From: Trichomonas vaginalis G3
Taxonomy: Eukaryota; Parabasalia; Trichomonadida; Trichomonadidae
Assembly: GCF_026262505.1 (NCBI RefSeq)
Contig: NC_067208.1
Span: forward strand, 2,356,001 to 2,420,000
DNA length: 64,000 bases
Reading direction: 5' to 3'
Shown piece after piece: positions 17,345-26,532 of this stretch. Below the pieces are notes generated by a model. It did no database searches and was not told the origin of the DNA. It was given only the letters and a program-made list of their open reading frames with translations. The translations under genes and the position numbers were made by a program. Numbering within the stretch: the stretch's first letter is position 1; each line of letters opens with the position of its first letter.

Positions 17345-18302
17345 ATGACGAATTCAAACAAGGACCCGTATGTTTCTAAGGCAACAAAGAAAGCACTCAT
17401 GGTAAAAATCTTTAGTTCAACACCAAATGCTTGGTTTATGGATATCTTGGAAAACATTCCGAGATATAGAGAAGATGGACCACCATACTGGCTAATATTT
17501 GTCGTCAAAACACAAGATACTGTGAAGCCATACCATTATGGTCCAAAAATATTTTAGATGTGAAAACTGCTTGACAATATTCGTTGACAAATACCATCCA
17601 ACAAAACTGACATCTGACTGTGAAAGTTCTTTCAAATCAGACGATATTAAAAACTATCTGCGTTCAAAAAATGTAAACCAATATTTCATTGTCGACCAAA
17701 ACCATTCTGCTCTTGGTGTCATTGACAGTTGTATAAAAATCTTAAGAGACTTAAACCAACCACAAGGTGGTGAGGTAGATGAAATGTCATATGACGACAA
17801 GTACAGACACTTCTCCATGGCAAAGATGAGACAAGTTTTAAATATTTACAATAACCGTAAACAAAAAGGTTTGGGGAACCACTCCCCCGAAGAAATGAAA
17901 AACAACCCTGACTTAGAGAAAGACTATATATTTAATAGTTTAGTCAAAAGAGACAAACAAGAAAGAATGCCAGGCTTCAAACTTAAGAAAGGTGACAAAG
18001 TAAAAATAGAAATACCTAAACGCGACCCATATGAAAATACTATTGACTATGACAACAATGGGAACTCGGCAGGTACTCACGTTCGTGTTCGTAAAAATAG
18101 AAGAAAGTATACAAGAGAATATTATGAAGTTTTAGGCAAACATGGCAAAATGTACAGACTGCAAGCAGAAGATAAAACTACTATTGTCAGACCTCGTTTC
18201 AAACTTGTTAAGGTTCAAGGTGGTATACTTTCAAAGACAGTTCCTAACAAATATAAGACAACTCCTGACGAATATGCTAAAGAAGTTGAAAATGACGACT
18301 AA
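17345..18302 (+). pseudogene. rve-family integrase gene, Polinton 1, broken
   Basis: The product resembles the whole integrase of Polinton 2 (46,419-47,504). Shared landmarks are L-T-S-D-x-x-S-x-(F/Y)-x-S, a catalytic-core segment before I-x-R-D-L-N-Q, and a basic C-terminal domain with K-L-V. In Polintons the rve integrase inserts the element, giving 5-6 bp target duplications. About one break is apparent. Its last codons overlap the convergent fibre gene by 4 bp. Confidence 0.8.
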
Positions 18303-19672
18303 GCATTTCTATACCATGCGTAAACTGTCATGTAAGGTGGCATGTAGTCTTTACTCTGTCCCGTTGTTTGCGTATACCCTGAAACGCGATGTGTATGGTT
18401 TCCTTCTCCCTGTGTGCTACCCCAGAAACAATTTATAGCAAACTGAACGTCGTCTTTAACATCATATCCCTTACCTTTTTTCATTGCTGACCAATCCCAA
18501 AATCTATGCTTATGCCAACCTGCTTCAGATGTACTTAAATCTATGTAGTGACTGTGTGCAGGTAAGTTTTCACCTGAAATCGTTTTACTTCCACCTGTTT
18601 CCTTTGAAGAGTTTGCACAATACAAAAACCTGTCGACTATTTGAGTCCAAGTTCCAAAACCAAGTACTACTTCTGGTCTGGTAGAGTTCATTGACGTGTA
18701 AATAGAACCTATAGGATATAGTGTTTGAAGTATTTCTGTCTTTAACGTTTGAAGCTCTGTTTTGTCAGCTTTCTTATCATATAAATCTTGAGCAGTGAAT
18801 TTAACTTTGTTTTCATCCTCCATGACATAGACATTTCTACATCTAATGTCTTTATCCGATGTTAAACCTTCTGGAAAGTTAGGAGGTTTAAAATATAATC
18901 CACCCCCACCAGTTTCTTCAATCGTTCCTAAAATACTTTCTATACCAACAGTTGAGAAGAAGTTATGTGTATGTCCAACGTCACTTTTCCTGTTTAAGGT
19001 TTCTTGTAAGTTTGTAATATTTGCAATGGTATGTGTATGTCCAACGTCACTTTTCCTGTTTAAGGTTTCTTGTAAGTTTGTAATATTTGCAATGGTATGT
19101 GTATGGTTCTTATCCGCTTTAAGGTCTAAACATCCTGAAACCCACCCTGTATCGGCTTTAGTTTTTAAAATCTTTGTTGTCCGTTCATGGTACCATTCAA
19201 CCATTTCTTTAATTTTTTCATCTTTTTCATCCACATATTCCTTATCTGCCTTCTTCACTAACCCACTAGCCACATATGCTAACTCATCGTCAACATATGT
19301 TTTATCTGCTTTCTTTTCAACATCCTCTTTTGTTGCATATGTTGCATCTGCTCTGTCATGTTCTTCTTGAACTTTTTCAATGACATACTCTTTGTCAGCT
19401 TTGTTGTCAATATCTGCTTTCAAAAGAAGTTCATCTATAGGCTTCTCGTTTAAAGTTCTTTTTGTTGGATTTATACAAACAGTATGGTTCTTACTGTCTT
19501 GAAACAGAAACTCGTCTGTCAATGGGTTTATCGTCAGTTTTAAGTTTCCTTCTTTCAATGACTCAGATATCTTAGAATAGTTTGAAAAGTTTGTTGTGTT
19601 CTTATTTAGAGCTTGTATAATGAGTTGTCGGTTGTGTTGTATTTCTCTCATAGACGCTGTTTCTTTCGACAT
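18299..19672 (-). CDS. Fibre protein with phage tail-collar-like C-terminal domain (457 aa)
   Basis: The middle contains repeated K-A-D-K-x-Y-V-D units, a trimeric coiled-coil/fibre signature, and two copies of a 22-residue H-T-I-A-N-I-T-N-L-Q repeat. The C-terminal 150 residues read Y-P-I-G-S-I-Y, G-F-G-T-W, F-L-Y-C-A, G-G-S-K, H-x-H and M-P-P-Y-M-T-V-Y-A-W-Y-R, the pattern of phage short-tail-fibre/collar receptor-binding tips. It would trimerise on the virion vertex and bind the host surface. It shares an 18-bp divergent promoter with the gene at 19,691. Polinton 3 holds the start of a near-identical gene. Confidence 0.85.
   Translation of the reverse strand: MSKETASMREIQHNRQLIIQALNKNTTNFSNYSKISESLKEGNLKLTINPLTDEFLFQDSKNHTVCINPTKRTLNEKPIDELLLKADIDNKADKEYVIEKVQEEHDRADATYATKEDVEKKADKTYVDDELAYVASGLVKKADKEYVDEKDEKIKEMVEWYHERTTKILKTKADTGWVSGCLDLKADKNHTHTIANITNLQETLNRKSDVGHTHTIANITNLQETLNRKSDVGHTHNFFSTVGIESILGTIEETGGGGLYFKPPNFPEGLTSDKDIRCRNVYVMEDENKVKFTAQDLYDKKADKTELQTLKTEILQTLYPIGSIYTSMNSTRPEVVLGFGTWTQIVDRFLYCANSSKETGGSKTISGENLPAHSHYIDLSTSEAGWHKHRFWDWSAMKKGKGYDVKDDVQFAINCFWGSTQGEGNHTHRVSGYTQTTGQSKDYMPPYMTVYAWYRNA
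18965..19096. repeat. Two 66-bp direct repeats inside the fibre gene
   Basis: Two near-identical copies of 66 bp (18,965-19,030 and 19,031-19,096) encode 22 residues each (H-T-I-A-N-I-T-N-L-Q-E-T-L). The repeat is an exact multiple of three, so copy number can change shaft length without changing frame. Confidence 0.85.
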
Positions 19673-19690
19673 TTTTATTCTAGATAAAAT
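19673..19690. promoter_or_regulatory. 18-bp palindromic bidirectional promoter
   Basis: TTTTATTCTAGATAAAAT lies between the fibre start and the divergent gene at 19,691. It is close to a perfect palindrome centred on TCTAGA and offers the TTTTTAT-TCTA box in both directions. Polinton 3 has the identical arrangement at 63,781-63,798. Confidence 0.65.
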
Positions 19691-20537
19691 ATGCTTTCAA
19701 TAGAAAAAGAAAATTCAAGAGTTGCTACAACTAAACCATTAGATGAACTTTTTACGAATGTCGGTCAAAAGTTTGAGACAGAGACCGTAAAGCATGAAGG
19801 CTATCGTTTTGACTACCCACTAAGATGGTTAAGAGACCCATCCGTCACAAAAGCTATTGGCTTTCGTAGAATGAAGTTCATTTCAGAAGCCATACATGGT
19901 TTCCCATTTACGGTCTTTTTGAAGTTCGATACTATAACAAAGAAAAACGTACGTATGAGAAATTTGAACAGGGAAAACTTTTACAAGTGAATTTGCTTGT
20001 AAACTTAGAAACAACTCTTCAAGCTTTTCAAGAAAAAATAAACGATTATCTATATCGAATATGCAAACCAGTTTAACATTGACGAAGGAGAGTACCATCT
20101 CGATATTATATATGACAGGAAAAATGCAACTGTTAAATTCAATAGAATAGAAGACCTTGGAGAAAACGTTTATATTTCTACAAAATATAACAACTTGGCA
20201 TGGTATAGGTTTTCTGAGGATGTTAAATCAGCCTGCAGAATATCCAGTACACCCGGACTTTTATGAAGTCGAAAACCCTAATGGAACATATGAAAATGTT
20301 TTTGACTCAGATGCTATTATCGTTCATGCTCATTTTTCTGGCGCCCAAAACTCTTTTTTATGCTTGGCAAATGACTTTTACGAAAAACCTACAAAGCTAT
20401 ATGAACCACCGAGTGGAAGTATTTCAGACTTTCAAGTATGGTTTACAACGATGGAAGAAAGAGAATAGTTCCATTATACCATGCGTTTTACTTAGAACTT
20501 AGTCTCATATACAACTACTATCGAACGGTAAAAATAT
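19691..20537 (+). pseudogene. Structural protein gene of the FP-x-x-W family, Polinton 1 copy, broken
   Basis: It is a near-identical but broken copy of the whole gene in Polinton 3 (62,932-63,780, 282 aa). The family also occurs twice in Polinton 2 (55,900-56,757 whole; 39,553-40,429 broken). Several breaks are apparent here, about three to five. Presence in every element suggests a virion or assembly role, but the fold is not known to me. Confidence 0.8.
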
Positions 20538-20541
20538 AATT

Positions 20542-20784
20542 TTAATACGGTTGAGGTGTTGGATTTGTTGCCAAACTAGACTGTGGTGCAGGTTCAGGCT
20601 GTTGTGTATAAACAGGAGCTTGTTCTTGGTTTCAGGGTCTTTATATAATACCAACGAACTGACCTACTCTTTTACCAATATTTTTGACTCCGTTCCAAAT
20701 TCCTCTTCCGACGGTTTTTATTCCATTCCATATACCTCTTCCAACATTTCGAAAGAAGTTTCCTATTCTTCCAAAGAAACCCAT
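20542..20784 (-). pseudogene. Small Gly-rich amphipathic virion protein gene, broken copy
   Basis: It copies the whole 80-aa gene of Polinton 3 (62,687-62,929), whose start is rich in Gly, Arg and aromatic residues with repeated G-R-G-I-W-N-G units. A few breaks are apparent. The convergent neighbour ends 4 bp away. Confidence 0.7.
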
Positions 20785-20802
20785 TTTACTATATGTAAAA
20801 AT

Positions 20803-21165
20803 CTAATGTCCGCCTAGTCTCTTACGTTTCCTTCTGAGTTCCATAGCATTTTTTAACTGGAGCTCATACATTCTATTTCTCCTCTGGTAGAAAACATACT
20901 CTGGGTCAACTCCTGTGTTCGCGTCATCTGCATAGAGTTGTTTATATCCCACTTCAGGGTTTGTATAAAACTCTTTCCATCTCATATTTGCATACCATGG
21001 TGGTAAGCCTAACGCAGCGTCATTTGACATGGCAGTTTGCATTTGTACATCTGTTGGCACTTGACCATAGTTTGCCATTGCAGTTTGTATTCTAACTTCA
21101 TTTGGAATATTCTCTGGGTTTGGTTGTCCAGGTTGCTGTGCATTCGCTAAGTTCTGTGCGTCCAT
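20803..21165 (-). CDS. Conserved Polinton protein (120 aa)
   Basis: It is identical in all but one residue to the Polinton 3 protein at 62,306-62,668. It has an N-terminal disordered Gln/Pro/Asn part with two related P-x-x-V-R-I-Q-T-A-M / T-D-V-Q-M-Q-T-A-M units, an aromatic middle (P-P-W-Y-A-N-M-R-W-K) and a basic C-terminal helix ending in R-K-R-K-R-L-G-G-H, possibly a nuclear or DNA-binding tail. The ATG follows ATTTTTATCTAATATTAA. Its function is unknown. Conservation between two copies, one in a decaying element, suggests recent duplication of the whole element. Confidence 0.7.
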   Translation of the reverse strand: MDAQNLANAQQPGQPNPENIPNEVRIQTAMANYGQVPTDVQMQTAMSNDAALGLPPWYANMRWKEFYTNPEVGYKQLYADDANTGVDPEYVFYQRRNRMYELQLKNAMELRRKRKRLGGH

Positions 21166-21188
21166 TTAATATTAGATAAAAATATCTC

Positions 21189-21320
21189 TTACGAGTACAT
21201 ATGCTGAACATTTGCTGGTATTGGTTCATCTTCATATTCTCTATATCTTTCTGCCACGTCAAATAAGTAAATGACACAATGGAAAAAACCTAAAACAAGT
21301 AGTCCTATTTCAAACCACAT
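21189..21320 (-). CDS. 43-aa single-pass membrane protein
   Basis: This short frame begins M-W-F-E-I-G-L-L-V-L-G-F-F-H-C-V-I-Y-L-F, a hydrophobic segment long enough to span a membrane, followed by a charged tail. The ATG overlaps the end of the methyltransferase gene by 16 bp. The same frame is preserved in Polinton 3 (62,151-62,282). Overlap coupling and conservation make it a credible gene that length-based gene finders would miss. Confidence 0.6.
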   Translation of the reverse strand: MWFEIGLLVLGFFHCVIYLFDVAERYREYEDEPIPANVQHMYS

Positions 21321-22123
21321 TTACTTACCAATAAAATTTCTTTGTTGTGACACTTTCTCCGGTTTATAGGACCTCTCTCATATTCTATCTTATCGTATCT
21401 AAACTCATAGTCATGTATGTCCTCTAACCATCTCATAACACTTTCCAAACCACTTTTATCGGATGTAAAGTAAAAGCATGGATGGTTATGTAAAACGTCT
21501 AAAGTTTCTAAAGAGTCTCTCAAAGTCCAGTCTACTTGGTATTGAAAATCCCATGTGTTATAGAACGGCGGGTCCACTATAAAGAAAACATTTTCCTTGT
21601 CTTTATATTTTTCATACAACTCTGTCCAACGACATCTCACAAACTCTATACCCTCAGTATATTTTTCTATGTTCTTTTTGAAAACCTTTGTATAGTTAAG
21701 ATATAAAACGTTTGACATAAGTGTTTCAATGTCATGAACTCTTATAGAACCACTATACAATAGTCTAGAAGATATACTATCCCAGTCAATATACTCTGCT
21801 TTTTTCAAAACCTCTCTGACAGTATTTTTCTTATCTAATGGTATACGTTCCATCTTACCTATAGGTATCTTTTCTTTCAACTCACTCAATATTTTGTTTG
21901 TGTCTGGTATATGTTTGAGACGGTTCATATAGTTGTCGAAGTCATTGCATATAATCTTTGAGTCAGGAAATACAGTATGGCACAAATGAGATATATAGAA
22001 ACTTCCACCGAACAAATCTACAAATGTTAGACCATTCGGTAGTTTCTTAAGTTCTCTCAATAGAATATCTTTACATCTACTCTTATTTCCAAAGAAGGGT
22101 AACGGTGGTTTTGTAAAATTCAT
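21305..22123 (-). CDS. DNA N6-adenine methyltransferase (Dam/DpnII-like)
   Basis: The start holds K-P-P-L-P-F-F-G-N-K-S, the usual SAM-binding F-x-G-x-K neighbourhood of class alpha adenine methyltransferases, and V-D-L-F-G-G-S-F follows. Near residue 185 the catalytic motif reads V-D-P-P-F-Y. This order (motif X, I, then IV) fits Dam/M.DpnII-like enzymes that methylate adenine at N6. A role in marking element DNA or controlling replication is plausible. The Polinton 3 copy (61,348-62,166) differs in about seven residues. It lies next to the element end, so it is the terminal gene. Confidence 0.85.
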   Translation of the reverse strand: MNFTKPPLPFFGNKSRCKDILLRELKKLPNGLTFVDLFGGSFYISHLCHTVFPDSKIICNDFDNYMNRLKHIPDTNKILSELKEKIPIGKMERIPLDKKNTVREVLKKAEYIDWDSISSRLLYSGSIRVHDIETLMSNVLYLNYTKVFKKNIEKYTEGIEFVRCRWTELYEKYKDKENVFFIVDPPFYNTWDFQYQVDWTLRDSLETLDVLHNHPCFYFTSDKSGLESVMRWLEDIHDYEFRYDKIEYERGPINRRKCHNKEILLVSKCGLK

Positions 22124-22137
22124 TTTATATTTAATAA

Positions 22138-22226
22138 AAATGTTTTTTCCCTGAAAAGTGACAAAACATCTTCAGGGGGCTAGAGGGGCGCAGCCCTGGA
22201 AGCCCCAATACTTTTTTTTTTTTTTT
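22138..22226. repeat. Right terminal block of Polinton 1
   Basis: This block holds GGGGCTAGAGGGGCGCAGCC and its palindromic continuation to GCCCC, then AATACT and a T-run of about 15. The inverted counterpart opens Polinton 3 near 61,247. The T-run marks the boundary to host DNA, so the exact end is uncertain by about 15 bp. Confidence 0.75.
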
Positions 22227-22632
22227 AAATGACGAAGAAATTCATGTAACTTACAAATTTTACTGCTCAATTTTCAATTCAATTTCAAAATTTGAATGCA
22301 TCCTTTATCAACATTTATCGCTCTAATTCATGATGAAAACTTTTCTCTCTCAAAAAATAGTTCGTAAATACACTACAGATCAACGACATTTTATAAATGT
22401 TGATGTATGCCAAGCTTTCTCATAAGGATTTTTAACCCTGACGATCGCCGGGATAATAAAAGTGCCAATATTTTGTTTGGATACGGCATTCAAACAAGAA
22501 TATAATTTCATCATTAACTCATATTCCTGGTCCAATATTCGGCAATGATAACGATTATAATTTTTAATGTAAAAAAAAATTGTGATAAAATTTTCCAAAT
22601 TTTCAAAACTTTACATTTGACGATCATCAAAA
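22227..22632. other. Host intergenic segment upstream of the FAD/NAD(P) gene
   Basis: This AT-rich stretch carries no convincing gene. A 72-codon minus frame (22,380-22,598) has fairly protein-like composition but no recognisable domain and could be a host gene remnant. The last 20 bases before the ATG at 22,633 contain CGATCATCAAAA, which resembles the trichomonad initiator (TCA plus pyrimidine context). Confidence 0.5.
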
Positions 22633-24561
22633 ATGCCATCGCCGAAAACCATAGTTATTGTAGGTGGAGGTCCACGAGGCGTTTCCGTTCTCGAACGCCT
22701 TGTTGCTATTCTTAATTCAAGACGTAATGTTGAAGAATTAACCATCAAATTGATTGATAGGATCCAGCCTGGAGCAGGAGCTATTTGGGAGACGTCACAA
22801 ACAAGAGTATTATGTATGAACACCCTTGCCGATGCAGTTACTCTCTTTACTGAACCAGGATCTACAATTTCAGCTCCAATTGAGCCAGGACCAACACTTT
22901 ATCAATGGATCAAAGCAACATTGTATAAATCATATAATGATGATCAAAATATTCTTACCAGTTTTGCTGAGGAACTTCATGAATTGCGTCCAGAATCACA
23001 TCCAAGCAGAGCTTTGTACGGTGAATATATTAATTGGTTTTACAACAAAGTAAAGGCAAAAATCCCATCATTTGTACATTTTGAAGAAATCAAAGCAATT
23101 GTTCAAAAAATTGAGAGAAAAGAAGAATATGATGTACTTTATCTTAACAATGGAACAACAATCAACTCAGATGCAACTGTTATTGCTAGCGGATGGGAAC
23201 GCCCAAGCTACGATGAAGAAGAAACAAAATTATTCAATGAAATTTCAGCCTATAACTCGAATAAACCAGAGAATGAGCACTTACATTGGATAGAGCCTGA
23301 TAATCCGATCGAACAAAACGCTGAAATCATACCAAAAGGCGAATTTGTCATCACAAGAGGCCTTGGTATGGGATTCTTCGATTTTGTCAGCTTAGTTACA
23401 ATTGGAAGAGGTGGCCAATTCATTGGAGACCAGATTTCCCTTGATTTAGAATACAAACCATCTGGCAATGAACCAAAAATCTTTGTTGCATCAGGAAGAG
23501 GCTATCCATATCTTCCAAAGTCTCTTTATGACTCATTACCACCCGATTCACCACTTACAAGGCTCAAAAAAGTCATCAGTGAGATCAATAAAAATTATCC
23601 AATTGAAAATGACGGATGGTCGAAAGAATTAGTTGATTTTACGACACAAGTTTTCCCAGCAATCATCAGAGATGCATATGATGCCTTCTATACAACATTG
23701 TGGACATTTCATCCAGAAAAAGTTCACAAACCAATAGAAGAAATCAGGCAACTCATTGATAACTTAGATCCTCTTAAGTTATATGAGAAAGTTGCTGACG
23801 AATTATTAGTTGTTGCCGATGAACATCCAGATTTGGAAAGATATAATTTGAAGAATTTGTCTTCCATTGAAGAATTGACACAAAATGTGAATGATCTCAT
23901 AGAAAAAGACCTTTTGGATAGTCATCTCGCGTACACAAGTCCTCAGAAAGCATTCCTTTGGTCTATTTCATGCTGCAGAAAGCCAGCGAGTATTTTAGGA
24001 GCAGGAAGATACACGCAAGAATCAAGGAAAGGAATTTATGGAAGATTGATGAGATTCGGACAAATGGTTGGCTCTGGACCTCCAGCATTTAGAACTGCAC
24101 AGTTAAGAGCATTGATAAAGAAAGGTATTGTTAAATTCATTGGTGGAAATCCAAAATTAGAAATCAATGAAAAAGGATTTGTTGTTTCAAGTCAAAACTC
24201 AAACAACGAACAAATAACTGCCAAATATTTAGTTGATGCTTGGATGCATAGAACAGATGCAACAAGGCCAAGAGAAGGACTTACAAAGTCCCTCTTGGAA
24301 ACAGGAATTGCTCGGCTTTATTCACTCAGAAACACAAAAGGAGAAAATGTTCCGACTCCATGTCTCGAAATCGATCCTATGACAAGAAGACTTGTTAACA
24401 ATGACGGAAAAATCGATCAAAGAGTTCACTTGATTGGAATTCCAACATGGTCTCAAATGCCTGACACAACAATCAGTCCAATGCCAGGAACTGACTCATT
24501 GATGCTCCAGGAAACTGATAAAGCTGCTGTTAGCGCTGCTAAAATTGTTGGTGCTTGGTAA
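22633..24561 (+). CDS. FAD/NAD(P)-binding oxidoreductase-like protein (642 aa), bacterial-type
   Basis: The N-terminus carries a Rossmann FAD motif (I-V-I-V-G-G-G-P-R-G-V-S-V-L-E-R-L), characteristic of the FAD-NAD(P)-binding family PF13454 that is common in actinobacteria and firmicutes. A second nucleotide-binding-like segment (V-I-T-R-G-L-G-M-G-F-F-D-F) lies near residue 240, and a conserved G-x-P-T-W-S-Q-M-P-D-T-T near the C-terminus. Length is typical of the family. Substrate and reaction are not known. There are no introns and no signal peptide, so it is probably cytosolic. Resemblance to bacterial proteins suggests lateral transfer into the protist, an inference that needs a phylogeny. 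Confidence 0.85.
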   Translation: MPSPKTIVIVGGGPRGVSVLERLVAILNSRRNVEELTIKLIDRIQPGAGAIWETSQTRVLCMNTLADAVTLFTEPGSTISAPIEPGPTLYQWIKATLYKSYNDDQNILTSFAEELHELRPESHPSRALYGEYINWFYNKVKAKIPSFVHFEEIKAIVQKIERKEEYDVLYLNNGTTINSDATVIASGWERPSYDEEETKLFNEISAYNSNKPENEHLHWIEPDNPIEQNAEIIPKGEFVITRGLGMGFFDFVSLVTIGRGGQFIGDQISLDLEYKPSGNEPKIFVASGRGYPYLPKSLYDSLPPDSPLTRLKKVISEINKNYPIENDGWSKELVDFTTQVFPAIIRDAYDAFYTTLWTFHPEKVHKPIEEIRQLIDNLDPLKLYEKVADELLVVADEHPDLERYNLKNLSSIEELTQNVNDLIEKDLLDSHLAYTSPQKAFLWSISCCRKPASILGAGRYTQESRKGIYGRLMRFGQMVGSGPPAFRTAQLRALIKKGIVKFIGGNPKLEINEKGFVVSSQNSNNEQITAKYLVDAWMHRTDATRPREGLTKSLLETGIARLYSLRNTKGENVPTPCLEIDPMTRRLVNNDGKIDQRVHLIGIPTWSQMPDTTISPMPGTDSLMLQETDKAAVSAAKIVGAW

Positions 24562-25162
24562 GAAAAAAAATTATAAACTATCTTTTTATCTGATTTTACT
24601 TCTTCTTTTAAATAAACACGTAATGGCTTTACCTAAGATGTTAATGGAACAAACTTAATTTATTTGCATTCGGGTGTTATCAATAAAAGGAAATTTTTAT
24701 GGCATCAGTGATTTTAGATTGAGATATTTTAGTAACAAATTTTTTTTTATCTCACATTATTCAAGATGATTTATAATAGTGTGGATTAGGTACGCATTCT
24801 GATATTCCGGGAGTCTAAATTCATATGATCAAATGAATATAACTTGGGTGAGATTTCATGCTGCCATAACACGTGATCACACTTTTGAAAATTTTATAAG
24901 ATATTTCAAATATTTTGGGGTAAATACACCGGCAACCCCTGGAAAATAATTTTTTGAGATAAAATTATGTGAAAACTAAATGTTTGTTACTAATCATCTT
25001 TAAGAGTTTTCACAAGCATGTAAATACTGTCCAATTCAGATATATTCATATAGAATATAAATTCATTTTCTTTATCTGACCAAAAATCACCAATTTCATT
25101 AAATAACTAATATTTATTACTGTAATATAATAACAAACATATTAAAATAATATTGAAAATAA
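24562..25162. other. Intergenic region
   Basis: These 600 bp of AT-rich sequence between convergent host genes show no frame or repeat worth calling. The stop codon of the upstream gene is followed by AAAAAAAATTATAAA, and TAAA-type sequences of the kind used as trichomonad polyadenylation signals are present. Confidence 0.4.
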
Positions 25163-25768
25163 TTAGCAATTGCAATTACTCTTTTTTCTTTGATTTAGTG
25201 TAAGACTTATCTGGTCAAATTGATCTCTTTGATGACTGCTGCATAAATCAACCATTGCTAAGAAAGTTTCATCAATATTACTGCCATTAACTGCTGAAGT
25301 AATAAGAGATTTAGAAATTTCATGTTCTTGAGCAAATTTTTCGGCAGCTAATAAAATTTCCTTGTCATATACTAAATCAGACTTATTTCCTATTAATAAT
25401 GCCGGAACTTGCTGAATTCCATTCTTTTGAGCAAGTGATTTGAATTCTCCATACCAAAATTCTAAGCTTTCTAGACTTTTATGATTTGTAAGATCATAAA
25501 CAAGGATACAACCATCAGATCCTCTATAATAATTCGGCGCTACGGACCTATATCTCTCCGAACCAGATGTATCCCAAATGTTTAATATGTATTTTGTATT
25601 GTTATGCGTTAGTTCTTTGGATAAAAACGAAAATCCTAAAGTTGCTGAATATGAGTCATCAAATGTTCCTTCTACAAAACGATTAATAACACTTGTTTTA
25701 CCTACAAAATACTCTCCTAACACAGTGATTTTTAACTGTGTTGAAGAGTTATCTGAATCAAGTGCCAT
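25163..25768 (-). CDS. Rab-family small GTPase (201 aa)
   Basis: G1 reads G-E-Y-F-V-G-K-T-S, G3 W-D-T-S-G-S-E-R, G4 N-K-S-D and G5 T-S-A-V. The protein ends in C-N-C, a C-x-C tail for geranylgeranylation. It would cycle between GDP and GTP on membranes in vesicle traffic. The G3 segment is unusual: the canonical W-D-T-A-G-Q-E is altered so that the catalytic Gln is Ser, predicting slow intrinsic hydrolysis. Trichomonads carry very large Rab families, many divergent. The gene is intronless and host in character. Confidence 0.92.
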   Translation of the reverse strand: MALDSDNSSTQLKITVLGEYFVGKTSVINRFVEGTFDDSYSATLGFSFLSKELTHNNTKYILNIWDTSGSERYRSVAPNYYRGSDGCILVYDLTNHKSLESLEFWYGEFKSLAQKNGIQQVPALLIGNKSDLVYDKEILLAAEKFAQEHEISKSLITSAVNGSNIDETFLAMVDLCSSHQRDQFDQISLTLNQRKKSNCNC

Positions 25769-26532
25769 TTTTTTTAAAAAGTGACATTTGATTGATTTAT
25801 AAACATTCGTATTTTTACCAACGAACCGACTTTATGGGTCATCGCCATGCAAATTTTTATTCTTTCATTGAACTGCGGTTGTAGGATAGTTTCTTCAACT
25901 TTAATCTCATTCAAACCAAGGGGATTAAATAAGTTTGAAGAGGTTTAAATTGGGTTTTGAGGGGGGGTTGTAAATTATATCGTACTCATTTGTGAGAATT
26001 GGAGGTTTTTACATTAAAATATTTTTGCCATTCTGTCAAAAATAAAGTAGCTGATAACCAAAATGGCTCAAAGAGATTTTATCCTTTTCGTGTCGATTCT
26101 AAAATTTATCATTAGATCGGCACCTGAACCCATCAGCAATTTTTGTACCCGAAAAATTTGGAAACGCTAATTGAAATTAGTTGGAACCAACTTCTCTGAT
26201 AAACCTAGAATTGAAAAACATTCATACACAGAAAATGAGACGATTTCATCAACTTTTCTCTCATTCATACCAAGCATGAACAAAAACACAAACAGTAAAA
26301 ATAATAACTTAATGTTAATTCGAAAAACAGTTATTATATCTCTTTTATCTTATTAATAAGGCAGATATAACTAGTTTTATTCTTATTTATTTATATATGG
26401 CGAATATCAAAATACTATTGAAAGTTTTGCATTATGTTGTTAGAGAATTGGATATTCTATATTTTGAATATTTTCGTAGTATCAGTATAAAGAATATAAA
26501 AAGTAGTGATCAATTATTAATTTTATTCAAAA
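25769..26532. other. Intergenic region
   Basis: This is AT-rich host DNA between the Rab gene start and the end of the surface-protein gene. Short frames (26,171-26,356 and 26,397-26,606) have no recognisable similarity and biased composition. I see no RNA gene or repeat. Confidence 0.4.

Larger units (their letters stand above)
1..22218. mobile_element. Polinton/Maverick 1, partial (left end outside window)
   Basis: This block holds the Polinton hallmark set: double jelly-roll capsid, minor capsid, SF3 helicase, A32-like packaging ATPase, protein-primed DNA polymerase B, rve integrase and a fibre. Its right end is a GC-rich palindromic block followed by a T-run near 22,212-22,226, and the same block starts the inverted copy near 61,247. 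The left end is not in the window, so target duplication and full length cannot be judged. Several genes are broken (roughly eight or more breaks over the visible part), while helicase, ATPase, polymerase, fibre and methyltransferase frames still read through. Similarity to Polinton 3 in the shared 2.5 kb is very high, which suggests recent activity of this family. Confidence 0.9.

Noticed and set aside
20551-20817. Plus-strand 88-codon frame, with a similar one on the minus strand at 62,654-62,920
   Set aside because: Both are antisense shadows of the small Gly-rich virion gene.
22380-22598. 72-codon minus frame upstream of the FAD/NAD(P) gene
   Set aside because: Protein-like composition but no domain, no start context and no second copy; kept only as a note.
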